This document shows, in pieces, positions 25,339 through 37,200 of a stretch of 64,000 nt of DNA; the first letter of the stretch is position 1; every line of letters begins with the position of its first letter. The stretch lies in assembly GCA_035610365.1 (NCBI GenBank), contig CM069434.1, positions 124,366,895 to 124,430,894 of the forward strand. The letters are read 5' to 3'. This DNA comes from Aquatica leii. Lineage: Eukaryota; Arthropoda; Insecta; Coleoptera; Lampyridae. Under the pieces are notes generated by a model. That model did not search any database and was not told the DNA's origin. It saw only the letters and a list, made by a program, of their open reading frames with translations. Both the position numbers and the translations under genes were made by a program.

Positions 25339-25460
25339 CAGTATATCTAAACGATCCGTAAAAAAAATTTCACAAAAAAGCCTTAAAAACTATTAAAAAA
25401 AATATTTTTTGAAAAATCTTTAAACATTAATTACGGCCTAACTAAGACAGCTAGAAGGTT
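25339..25460 (+). repeat. Hybrid A-to-B transition monomers
   Basis: The first CAGTATATC, the family B diagnostic, appears at 25,339 in a unit that still has the A-type GGTTGCAAAT just upstream. The first GGTTGAAAAT of the continuous B tract follows at 25,457. The units just before (CAGTTTATC near 25,045 and 25,190) look intermediate between CAGCTTATC and CAGTATATC. A single GGTTGCAAAT also persists at about 25,888 inside B. The boundary is therefore within-monomer and stepwise rather than a clean junction between unrelated arrays. Confidence 0.85.
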
Positions 25461-25679
25461 GAAAATTTTTTTGTAAAAAGGCAGTCAGTATATCTAAACG
25501 ATCCGTAAAAAGAATTTTACAAAAAAGCCTTAGAAACTATAAAAAAAAAATTTTTTTGAAAAATTTTTAAACATTAATTACGGCCTAACTAAGACAGCTA
25601 GAAGGTTGAAAATTTTTTTGTAGCAAGGCAGTCAGTATATCTAAACGATCCGTAAAAAAAATTTCACAAAAAAGCCTTA

Positions 25680-26145
25680 AAAACTATTAGAAAAATATTT
25701 TTGAAAAATCTTTAAACATTAATTACGGCCTAACTAAGACAGCTAGAAGGTTGAAAATTTTTTGTAGCAAGGCAGTCAGTATATCTAAACGATCCGTAAA
25801 AAATTTTACAAAAAGCCTTAGAAACTATAAAAAGTGGTTTTTTGAAAATTCTTTAAACATTATTTACGGCCTAACTAAGACAGCTAGAAGGTTGCAAATT
25901 TTTTGTAGCAAGGCAGTCAGTATATCTAAACGATCCGTAAAAAATTTCACAAAAAGCCTTAAAAACTATTAAAAAAATATTTTTTGAAAAATCTTTAAAC
26001 ATTAATTACGGCCTAACTAAGACAGCTAGAAGGTTGAAATTTTTATGTAGCAAGGCAGTCAGTATATCTAAACGATCCGTAAAAAAACATCACAAAAAGC
26101 CTTAAAAACTATTAAAAAAATATTTTTTGAAAAATCTTTAAACAT
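25680..26145 (+). other. Homopolymer-shortened tract carrying a spurious open frame
   Basis: Anchors at 25,718, 25,859, 26,001 and 26,144 give unit lengths of 141, 142 and 143 bp; the next unit is 146. Because 141 is divisible by three, the reading frame stays open across one unit boundary, giving a 73-codon frame at 25,751-25,972. Its peptide is a repeat with a 47-residue period and starts at TTG. The frame reflects unit length and is not evidence of a gene. Confidence 0.75.
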
Positions 26146-29100
26146 TAATTACGGCCTAACTAAGACAGCGAGAAGGTTGAAAATTTTTTGTAGCAAGGCA
26201 GTCAGTATATCTAAACGATCCGTAAAAAAAATTTTAAAAAAAAGCCTTAAAAACTATTAAAAAAAATATTTTTTGAAAAATCTTTAAACATTAATTACGG
26301 CCTAACTAAGACAGCTAGAAGGTTGAAAATTTTTTTGTAGCAAGGCAGTCAGTATATCTAAACGATCCGTAAAAAAATTTTACAAAAAAGCCTTAGAAAG
26401 CATAAAAAAAGTGGTTTTTTGAAAATTTTTTAAACATTATTTACGGCCTAACTAAGACAGCTAAAAGGTTGAAAATTTTTTTGTAGCAAGGCAGTCAGTA
26501 TATCTAAACGATCCGTAAAAAAAATTTCACAAAAAATCCTTAAAAACTATTAAAAAAAATATTTTTTGAAAAATTTTTAAACATTAATTACGGCCTAACT
26601 AAGACAGCTAGAAGGTTGAAAATTTTTTTGTTGAGAGGCAGTCAGTATATCTAAACGATCCGTAAAAAAAATTTTACAAAAAAGCCTTAGAAAGCATAAA
26701 AAAAGTGGTTTTTTGAAAATTCTTTAAACATTATTTACGGCCTAACTAAGACAGCTAAAAGGTTAAAAATTTTTTTGTAGCAAGGCAGTCAGTATATCTA
26801 AACGATTCGTAAAAAAAATTTCACAAAAAAGCCTTAAAAACTATTAAAAAAAATATTTTTTGAAAAATCTTTAAACATTAATTACGGCCTAACTAAGACA
26901 GCTAGAAGGTTGAAAATTTTTTTGTAGCAAGGCAGTCAGTATATCTAAACGATCCGTAAAAAAAATTCACAAAAAAGCCTTAAAAACTATTAAAAAAAAT
27001 ATTTTTTGAAAAATCTTTAAACATTAATTACGGCCTAACTAAGACAGCGAGAAGGTTGAAAATTTTTTTGTAGCAAGGCAGTCAGTATATCTAAACGATC
27101 CGTAAAAAAAATTTCACAAAAAAGCCTTAGAAAGCATAAAAAAAGTGGTTTTTTGAAAATTTTTTAAACATTATTTACGGCCTAACTAAGACAGCTAGAA
27201 GGTTGAAAATTTTTTTGTTGAGAGGCAGTCAGTATATCTAAACGATCCGTAAAAAAAATTTTACAAAAAAGCCTTAGAAAGCATAAAAAAAGTGGTTTTT
27301 TGAAAAATCTTTAAACATTAATTACGGCCTAACTAAGACAGCTAGAAGGTTGAAAATTTTTTTGTAGCAAGGCAGTCAGTATATCTAAACGATCCGTAAA
27401 AAAAATTTCACAAAAACGCCTTAAAAACTATTAAAAAAAATATTTTTTGAAAAATCTTTAAACATTAATTACGGCCTAACTAAGACAGCGAGAAGGTTGA
27501 AAATTTTTTGTAGCAAGGCAGTCAGTATATCTAAACGATCCGTAAAAAAAAACTTCACAAAAAAGCCTTAAAAACTATTAAAAAAAATATTTTTTGAAAA
27601 ATCTTTAAACATTAATTACGGCCTAACTAAGACAGCTAGCAGGTTGAAATTTTTTTTGTAGCAAGGTAGTCAGTATATCTAAACGATCCTTAAAAAAAAT
27701 TAAAAAAAAAAGCCTTAGAAACTATAAAAAAAAATATTTTTTTAAAAATCTTTAAACATTAATTACGGCCTAACTAAGACAGCTAGAAGGTTGAAAATTT
27801 TTTTTGTAGTAAGGCAGTCAGTATATCTAAACGATCCGTAAAAAAAATTTTACAAAAAAGCCTTAGAAACTATAAAAAAAGTGGTTTTTTGAAAAATTTT
27901 TAAACATTAATTACGGCCTAACTAAGACAGCTAGAAGGTTGAAAATTTTTTTGTAGCAAGGCAGTCAGTATATCTAAACGATTCGTAAAAAAATTTTTAA
28001 AAAAAAATTTTAAAAACTATTAAAAAAAATATTTTTTGAAAAATCTTTAAACATTAATTACGGCCTAACTAAGGCAGCTAGAAGGTTGAAAATTTTTTTG
28101 TAGCAAGGCAGTCAGTATATCTAAACGATCCGTAAAAAAAATTTCAGAAAAAAGCCTTAGAAACTATAAAAAAAATATTTTTTGAAAAATCTTTAAACAT
28201 TAATTACGGCCTAACTAAGACAGCTAAGAGGTTGAAAATTTTTTTGTAAAAAGGCAGTCAGTATATCTAAACGATCCCTAAAAAAATTTAGAAAAAAGCC
28301 TTAGAAACTATTAAAAAAAATATTTTTTGAAAAATTTTTAAACATTAATTACGGCCTAACTAAGACAGCTAGAAGGTTGAAAATTTTTTTGTAGCAAGGC
28401 AGTCAGTATGTCTAAACGATCCGTAAAAAAAATTTCACAAAAAAGCCTTAAAAACTATTAAAAAAATATTTTTGAAAAATCTTTAAACATTAATTACGGC
28501 CTAACTAAGACAGCTAGAAGGTTGAAAATTTTTTGTAGCAAGGCAGTCAGTATATCTAAACGATCCGTAAAAATTTCACAAAAAGCCTTAAAAACTATTA
28601 AAAAAAATATTTTTTGAAAAATCTTTAAACATTAATTACGGCCTAACTAAGACAGCTAGAAGGTTGAAAATTTTTTTGTAGCAAGGCAGTCAGTATATCT
28701 AAACGATCCGTTAAAAAAATTTCACAAAAAAGCCTTAAAAACTATTAAAAAAAATATTTTTTGAAAAATCTTTAAACATTAATTACGGCCTAACTAAGAC
28801 AGCTAAAAGGTTGAAAATTTTTTTGTAAAAAGGCAGTCAGTATATCTAAACGATCCTTAAAAAAAATTAAAAAAAAAAGCCTTAGAAACTATAAAAAAAA
28901 ATATTTTTTAAAAAATCTTTAAACATTAATTACGGCCTAACTAAGACAGCTAGAAGGTTGAAAATTTTGTTGTAGCAAGGCAGTCGGTATATCTAAACGA
29001 TCCGTAAAAAAAATTTTACAAAAAAGCCTTAGAAAGCATAAAAAAAGTGGTTTTTTGAAAATTTTTTAAACATTAATTACGGCCTAACTAAGACAGCTAA

Positions 29101-32100
29101 AAGGTTGAAAATTTTTTTGAAGCAAGGCAGTCAGTATATCTAAACGATCCGTAAAAAAAATTCACAAAAAAGCCTTAGAAAGCATAAAAAAAGTGGTTTT
29201 TTGAAAATTTTTTAAACATTAATTACGGCCTAACTAAGACAGCTAAAAAGTTGAAAATTTTTTTGTAGCAAGGCAGTCAGTATATCTAAACGATCCGTAA
29301 TAAAAATGTCACAAAAAAGCCTTAAAAACTATTAAAAAAAATATTTTTTGAAAAATGTTTAAACATTAATTACGGCCTAACTAAAACAGCTAGAAGATTG
29401 AAATTTTTTTTGTAGCAAGGCAGTCAGTATATCTAAACGATCCGTAAAAAAAATTTTACAAAAAAGCCTTAAAAACTATTAAAAAAAATATTTTTTGAAA
29501 AATCTTTAAACATTAATTACGGCCTAACTAAGACAGCTAGAAGGTTGAAAATTTTTTTGTAGCAAGGCAGTCAGTATATCTAAACGATCCGTAAAAAAAA
29601 TTTCACAAAAAAGCCTTAGAAAGCATAAAAAAAGTGGTTTTTGAAAATTCTTTAAACATTATTTACGGCCTAACTAAGACAGCTAAAAGGTTGAAAATTT
29701 TTTTGTAGCAAGGCAGTCAGTATATCTAAACGATCCGTAAAAAAAATTTCACAAAAAAGCCTTAAAAACTATTAAAAAAAATATTTTTAAAAAAGTTTTT
29801 AAACATTAATTACGGCCTAACTAAGACAGCTAGAAGGTTGAAAATTTTTTTGTAGAAAGGCAGTCAGTATATCTAAACGATCCCTAAAAAAAATTTTAAA
29901 AAAAAGCCTTAGAAACTATAAAAAAAGTGGTTTTTTGAAAATTTTTTAAACATTATTTACGGCCTAACTAAGACAGCTAAAAGGTTAAAAATTTTTTTGT
30001 AGCAAGGCAGTCAGTATATCTAAACGATTCGTAAAAAAAATTTCACAAAAAAGCCTTAAAAACTATTAAAAAAAATATTTTTTGAAAAATCTTTAAACAT
30101 TAATTACGGCCTAACTAAGACAGCGAGAAGGTTGAAAATTTTTTGTAGCAAGGCAGTCAGTATATCTAAACGATCCGTAAAAAAAAACTTCACAAAAAAG
30201 CCTTAAAAACTATTAAAAAAAAAATTTTTGAAAAATCTTTAAACATTAATTACGGCCTAACTAAGACAGCTAGAAGGTTGAAAATTTTTTTGTAGCAAGG
30301 CAGTCAGTATATCTAAACGATCCGTAAAAAAAATTTTACAAAAAAGCCTTAGAAAGCATAAAAAAAGTGGTTTTTTGAAAATTCTTTAAACATTATTTAC
30401 GGCCTAACTAAGACAGCTAAAAGGTTGAGAAATTTTTTGTAGCAGGGCAGTCAGTATATCTAAACGATCCGTAAAAAAAATTTCACAAAAAAGCCTTAAA
30501 AACTATTAAAAAAAATATTTTTTGAAAAATTTTTAAACATTAATTACGGCCTAACTAAGACAGCTAGAAGGTTGAAAATTTTTTTGTTGAGAGGCAGTCA
30601 GTATATCTAAACGATCCGTAAAAAAAATTTTACAAAAAAGCCTTAGAAAGCATAAAAAAAGTGGTTTTTTGAAAATTCTTTAAACATTATTTACGGCCTA
30701 ACTAAGACAGCTAAAAGGTTAAAAATTTTTTTGTAGCAAGGCAGTCAGTATATCTAAACGATTCGTAAAAAAAATTTCACAAAAAAGCCTTAAAAACTAT
30801 TAAAAAAAATATTTTTTGAAAAATCTTTAAACATTAATTACGGCCTAACTAAGACAGCGAGAAGGTTGAAAATTTTTTGTAGCAAGGCAGTCAGTATATC
30901 TAAACGATCCGTAAAAAAAAACTTCACAAAAAAGCCTTAAAAACTATTAAAAAAAATATTTTTTGAAAAATCTTTAAACATTAATTACGGCCTAACTAAG
31001 ACAGCGAGAAGGTTGAAAATTTTTTGTAGCAAGGCAGTCAGTATATCTAAACGATCCGTAAAAAAAATTTTACAAAAAAGCCTTAGAAAGCATAAAAAAA
31101 GTGTTTTTTTGAAAATTCTTTAAACATTATTTACGGCCTAACTAAGACAGCTAAAAGGTTGAAAATTTTTTTGTAGCAAGGCAGTCAGTATATCTAAACG
31201 ATTCGTAAAAAAAATTTCACAAAAAAGCCTTAAAAACTATTAAAAAAACTATTTTGTGAAAAATCTTTAAACATTAATTACGGCCTAACTAAGACAGCTA
31301 GAAGGTTGAAATTTTTTTTGAAGCAAGGGAGTCAGCATATCTAAGCGTTCCGGTAAAAAAAACTTCACAAAAAAGCCTTAAAAACTATTAAAAAAAATAT
31401 TTTTTGAAAAATCTTTAAACATTAATTACGGCCTAACTAAGACAGCTAAAAGGTTGAAAATTTTTGTGTAAAAAGGCAGTCAGTATATCTAAACGATCCC
31501 TAAAAAAAATTAAAAAAAAAAAAGCCTTAAAAACTATAAAAAAATATTTTTTAAAAATCTTTAAACATTAATTACGGCCTAACTAAGAAAGCTAGAAAGT
31601 TGAAATTTTTTTGTAGCAAGGCAGTCAGTATATCTAAACGATCCGTAAAAAAAATTTCACAAAAAAGCCTTAAAAACTATTAAAAAAAATATTTTTTGAA
31701 AAATCTTTAAACATTAATTACGGCCTAACTAAGACAGCTAGAAGGTTGAAAATTTTTTTGTAGCAAGGCAGTCAGTATATCTAAACGATCCGTAAAAAAA
31801 ATTTCACAAAAAAGCCTTAAAAACTATAAAAAAAAATATTTTTTGAAAAATCTTTAAACATTAATTACGGCCTAACTAAGACAGCTAGAAGGTTGAAAAT
31901 TTTTTTGTAGCAAGGTACTTATCTTATCTAAACGATCCGTAAAAAAAATTTCACAAAAAAGCCTTAGAAAGCATAAAAAAAGTGGTTTTTTGAAAATTCT
32001 TTAAACATTAATTACGGCCTAACTAAAACAGCTAGAAGGTTGAAAATTTTTTTGTAGCAAGGCAGTCAGTATATCTAAACGATCCGTAAAAAAAATTTCA

Positions 32101-32389
32101 CAAAAAAGCTTTAAAAACTATTAAAAAAAATATTTTTTGAAAAATTTTTAAACATTAATTACGGCCTAACTAAGACAGCTAGAAGGTTGAAAATTTTTTT
32201 GTAGCAAGGCAGTCAGTATATCTAAACGATCCGTAAAAAAAATTTCACAAAAAAGCCTTAAAAACTATTAAAAAAATATTTTTTGAAAAACCTTTAAACA
32301 TCAATTACGGCCTAACTAAGACAGCTAGAAGGTTGAAAATTTTTTTGTAGCAAGGCAGTCAGTTTGTGTAAACGATCCCTAAAAAAAAT

Positions 32390-33060
32390 TTTAGAAAAAA
32401 GCCTTAAAAACTATTAAAAAGTGGTTTTTGAAAATTTTTAAACATTAATTACGGCCTAACTAAGACAGCTAAAAGGTTGAAAATTTTTTGTAGCAAGGCA
32501 GTCAGTATATCTAAACGATCCGTAAAAAAATTTCACAAAAAGCCTTAGAAAGCATTAAAATAGTGGTTTTTGAAAAATCTTTAAACATTAATTACGGCCT
32601 AACTAAGACAGCTAGAAGGTTGAAAATGTTTTTGTAGCAAGGCAGTCAGTATATCTAAACGATCCGTAAAAAAATTTCACAAAAAAGCCTTAGAAAGCAT
32701 AAAAAGTGGTTTCTTGAAAAATCTTTAAACATTAATTACGGCCTAACTAAGACAGCTAGAAGGTTGAAAATTTTTTGAAGCAAGGCAGTCAGTATATCTA
32801 AACGATCCGTAAAAAAATTCACAAAAAGCCTTAGAAAGCATAAAAAGTGGTTTTTGAAAATTTTTAAACATTAATTACGGCCTAACTAAGACAGCTAAAA
32901 GGTTGAAAATTTTTTGTAGCAAGGCAGTCAGTATATCTAAACGATCCGTAATAAAAATGTCACAAAAAGCCTTAAAAACTATTAAAAATATTTTTTGAAA
33001 AATGTTTAAACATTAATTACGGCCTAACTAAGACAGCTACAAGGTTGAAATTTTTTGTAG
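32390..33060 (+). other. Homopolymer-shortened tract, five monomers
   Basis: Anchors at 32,300, 32,444, 32,587, 32,731, 32,870 and 33,012 give 144, 143, 144, 139 and 142 bp; normal length is 146-147. Several runs per unit are shorter by one to three bases while the GC-containing boxes are intact. A second tract follows at about 33,530-34,010. Confidence 0.7.
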
Positions 33061-34099
33061 CAAGGCAGTCAGTATATCTAAACGATCCGTAAAAAAAATT
33101 TTACAAAAAAGCCTTAAAAACTATTAAAAAAAATATTTTTTGAAAAATCTTTAAACATTAATTACGGCCTAACTAAGACAGCTAGAAGGTTGAAACGTTT
33201 TTTGTAGCAAGGCAGTCAGTATATCTAAACGATCCGTAAAAAAAATTTCACAAAAAAGCCTTAGAAAGCATAAAAAAAGTGGTTTTTTGAAAATTTTTTT
33301 AACATTATTTACGGCCTAACTAAGACAGCTAAAAGGTTGAAAATTTTTTTGTAGCAAGGCAGTCAGTATATCTAAACGATCCGTAAAAAAAATTTCACAA
33401 AAAATCCTTAAAAACTATTAAAAAAAAAAATTTTTTGAAAAATCTTTAAACATTAATTACGGCCTAACTAAAACAGCTAGAAGGTTGAAAATTTTTTTGT
33501 AGCAAGGCAGTCAGTATATCTAAACGATCCGTAAAAATTTTACAAAAAGCCTTAGAAACTATTAAAAAAATATTTTTGAAAAATTTTTAAACATTAATTA
33601 CGGCCTAAATAAGACAGCTAGAAGGTTGAAAATTTTTTGTAGCAAGGCAGTCAGTATATCTAAACGATCCGTAAAAAAATTTCAAAAAAGCCTTAGAAAC
33701 TATAAAAAGTGGTTTTTGAAAAATCTTTAAACATTAATTACCGCCTAACTAAGACGACTAGAAGGTTGAAAATTTTTTGTAGCAAGGCAGTCAGTATATC
33801 TAAACGATCCGTAAAAAAATTCACAAAAAGCCTTAGAAACTATAAAATAAAATATTTTTGAAAAATTTTTAAACATTAATTACGGCCTAACTAAGACAGC
33901 TAGAAGGTTGAAAATTTTTTGTAGCAAGGCAGTCAGTATATCTAAACGATCCGTTAAAAAATTTTACAAAAAGCCTTAGAAACTATAAAAAAGTGGGTTT
34001 TTGAAAAATTTTTAAACATTAATTACGGCCTAACTAAGACAGCTAGAAGGTTGAAAATTTTTTTGTTGAGAGGCAGTCAGTATATCTAAACGATCCGTG

Positions 34100-34290
34100 A
34101 AAAAAATTTTACAAAAAAGCCTTAGAAACTATAAAAAAAGTGGTTTTTTGAAAAATTTTTAAACATTAATTACGGCCTAACTAAGATAGCTAGAAGGTTG
34201 CAAATTTTTTTGTAGCAAGGCAGTCAGCCTATCTAAACGATCCGTAAAAAAAATTTCACAAAAAAGCCTTAGAAACTATAAAAAAAAAAA
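34100..34290 (+). repeat. A-type island in family B, about 1.3 monomers
   Basis: After a B-type CAGTATATC, the unit switches to GCCTTAGAAACTATAAA with GTGG, then AAGATAGCTAG, GGTTGCAAAT and CAGCCTATC, all family A variants. The combination AAGATAGCTAG...GTAGCAAGG...CAGCCTATC is found in the A array near 6,842-6,892 and 8,752-8,792. The following unit (about 34,300-34,400) is unusually diverged, with GGACTAATTAACAAAGC and ACGCTCCG. The island may mark a patchy conversion or exchange event, or a poorly resolved part of the consensus. Confidence 0.8.
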
Positions 34291-37200
34291 TTTTTTGAAA
34301 AATTTTTTAACATTAATTACGGACTAATTAACAAAGCTAGAAGGTTGAAAATTTCTTTGTAGCAAGCCAGTCAGTATATCTAAACGCTCCGTTAAAAAAT
34401 TTTACAAAAAAGCCTTAAAAACTATTAAAAAAAATATTTTTTGAAAAACTTTTAAACATTAATTACGGCCTAACTAAGACAGCTAGAAGGTTGAAAATTT
34501 TTTGTAGCAAGGCAGTCAGTATATCTAAACGATCCGTGAAAAAAATTTCACAAAAAAGCTTTAAAAACTATTAAAAAAAATATTTTTTGAAAAATCTTTA
34601 AACATTAATTACGGCCTAACTAAGACAGCTAGAAGGTTGAAAATTTTTTTGTAGCAAGGCAGTCAGTATATCTAAACGATCCGTAAAAAAAATTTTACAA
34701 AAAAACCTTAGAAAGCATAAAAAAAGTGGTCTTTTGAAAATTTTTTAAACATTAATTACGGCCTAACTAAGACAGCTAGAAGGTTGAAAATTTTTTTGTA
34801 GCAAGGCAGTCAGTATACCTAAACGATCCGTAAAAAAAATTTTACAAAAAAGCCTTAAAAACTATTAAAAAAAATATTTTTTGAAAAATCTTTAAACATT
34901 AATTACGGCCTAACTAAGACAGCTAGAAGGTTGAAAATTTTTTTGTAGCAAGGCAGTCAGTATATCTAAACGATCCGTACAAAAACATCACAAAAAGCCT
35001 TAAAAACTATTAAAAAAAATATTTTTTGAAAAATCTTTAAACATTAATTACGGCCTAACTAAGACAGCTAGAAGGTTGAAAATTTTTTTGTAGCAAGGCA
35101 GTCAGTATATCTAAACGATCCGTAAAAAAAATTTCACAAAAAAGCCTTAGAAAGCATAAAAAAAGTGGTTTTTTGAAAATTTTTTAAACATTATTTACGG
35201 CCTAACTAAGACAGCTAGAAGGTTGAAAATTTTTTTGTAGCAAGGCAGTCAGTATATCTAAACGATCCGTAAAAAAAATTTTACAAAAAAGCCTTAGAAA
35301 GCATAAAAAAAGTGGTTTTTTGAAAATTCTTTAAACATTAATTACGGCCTAACTAAGACAGCTAAAAGGTTGAAAATTTTTTTGTAGCAAGGCAGTCAGT
35401 ATATCTAAACGATCCGTAAAAAAATTTCACAAAAAAGCCTTAAAAACTATTAAAAAAAATATTTTTTGAAAAATCTTTAAACATTAATTACGGCCTAACT
35501 AAGACAGCTAGAAGGTTGAAATTTTTTTTGTAGCAAGGTAGTCAGTATATCTAAACGATCCCTAAAAAAATTTCACAAAAAGCCTTAAAAACTATTAAAA
35601 AATATTTTTGAAAAATCATTAAACATTAATTACGGCCTTACCAAGACAGCTAAAAGGGTGAGAATTTAGTTGGAAAGAGGCAGTCAGTATAGCTAAACGA
35701 TCCGTAAAAAAATTAAAAAAAAAGCCTTAGAAACTATAAAAAAAAATATTTTTTTAAAAATCTTTAAACATTAATTACGGCCTAACTAAGACAGCTAGAA
35801 GGTTGAAAATTTTTTTGTAGCAAGGCAGTCAGTATATCTAAACGATCCGTAAAAAAAATTTCACAAAAAAGCCTTAAAAACTATTAAAAAAAATATTTTT
35901 TGAAAAATCTTTAAACATTAATTACGGCCTAACTAAGACAGCTAGAAGGTTGAAAATTTTTTTGTAGCAAGGCAGTCAGTATATCTAAACGATTCGTAAA
36001 AAAATTTTTAAAAAAAAATTTTAAAAACTATTAAAAAAAATATTTTTTGAAAAATCTTTAAACATTAATTACGGCCTAACTAAGACAGCTAGAAGGTTGA
36101 AAATTTTTTTGTAGCAAGGCAGTCAGTATATCTAAACGATCCGTAAAAAAAATTTCACAAAAAAGCCTTAGAAAGCATAAAAAAAGTGGTTTTTTGAAAA
36201 TTTTTTAAACATTAATTACGGCCTAACTAAGACAGCTAAAAGGTTGAAAATTTTTTTGTAGCAAGGCAGTCAGTATATCTAAACGATCCGTAAAAAAAAT
36301 TTCACAAAAAAGCCTTAAAAACTATTAAAAAAAATATTTTTTGAAAAATTTTTAAACATTAATTACGGCCTAACTAAGACAGCTAGAAGGTTGAAAATTT
36401 TTTGTAGCAAGGCAGTCAGTATATCTAAACGATCCGTAAAAAAAATTTCACAAAAAAGCCTTAAAACTATTAAAAAATATTTTTGAAAAATCTTTAAACA
36501 TTAATTACGGCCTAACTAAGACAGCTAAAAAGTTGAAAATTTTTTTGTAGCAAGGCAGTAAGTATATCTAAACGATCCGTAATAAAAATTTTACAAAAAA
36601 GCCTTAAAAACTATTAAAAAAAATATTTTTTGAAAAATCTTTAAACATTAATTACGGCCTAACTAAGACAGCGAGAAGGTTGAAAATTTTTTTGTAGCAA
36701 GGCAGTCAGTATATCTAAACGATCCGTAAAAAAAAACATCACAAAAAAGCCTTAAAAACTATTAAAAAAAATATCTTTTGAAAAATCTTTAAACATTAAT
36801 TACGGCCTAACTAAGACAGCTAAAAGGTTGAAAATTTTTTTGTAAAAAGGCAGTCAGTATATCTAAACGATCCTTAAAAAAAATTAAAAAAAAAAGCCTT
36901 AGAAACTATAAAAAAAAATATTTTTTTAAAAATCTTTAAACATTAATTACGGCCTAACTAAGACAGCTAGAAGGTTGAAAATTTTTTTTGTAGTAAGGCA
37001 GTCAGTATATCTAAACGATCCGTAAAAAAAATTTTACAAAAAAGCCTTAGAAAGCATAAAAAAAGTGGTTTTTTGAAAATTTTTTAAACATTAATTACGG
37101 CCTAACTAAGACAGCTAAAAGGTTGAAAATTTTTTTGAAGCAAGGCAGTCAGTATATCTAAACGATCCGTAAAAAAAATTCACAAAAAAGCCTTAGAAAG

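Larger units (their letters stand above)
1349..25340 (+). repeat. Main family A satellite array, about 164 monomers
   Basis: The period, measured from ATTAATTACGG anchors at 1404, 1551, 1698, 1845, 1991 and 2139, is 146-148 bp. In each unit the order is: the core ACGGCCTAACTAAGACAGCT; GGTTGCAAAT with a T-run; GT(A/T)GCAAGGCAGTCAG; CTTTTCTAAACGATCAGTT or CTTATCTAAACGATCCGT; an A-run and TTTTAC or TTTCAC; AAAAAAGCCTTAGAAACTAT; and then either the GTGG form (A-run, GTGG, T-run) or the TATT form. Many units are nearly identical over hundreds of bases, which indicates recent homogenisation. No gene, transposon or unrelated insertion breaks the array. A HaeIII site (GGCC) occurs once and AluI (AGCT) usually twice per unit. 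Confidence 0.96.
25457..34100 (+). repeat. Family B satellite array, first block
   Basis: The period is again 146-147 bp; ATTAATTACGG or ATTATTTACGG anchors lie at 26877, 27023, 27170, 27317 and 27464. B units have GGTTGAAAAT and CAGTATATCTAAACGATCCGT. Three main forms recur. B1 has GCCTTAAAAACTATT with the TATT core. B2 has GCCTTAGAAAGCAT with GTGG, GAAAATT(C/T)TTTAAACATTATTT and GCTAAAAGG. B3 has TGTAAAAAGGCAGTC with GATCC(C/T)TAAAAAAAATT followed by an A-run. The shared core ACGGCCTAACTAAGACAGCT shows common ancestry with A. No gene or inserted element is visible. Confidence 0.95.

Noticed and set aside
1349-25340. CRISPR array, because of regular repeats
   Set aside because: There are no unique spacers: the repeat occupies the whole period, and the organisation is eukaryotic satellite.
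25751-25972. A 73-codon open frame as a candidate small protein gene
   Set aside because: It starts at TTG, its peptide repeats with the satellite (47-residue period equals 141 bp), and it lies in a homopolymer-shortened tract. There is no sign of a promoter, splice structure or codon bias distinct from the repeat.
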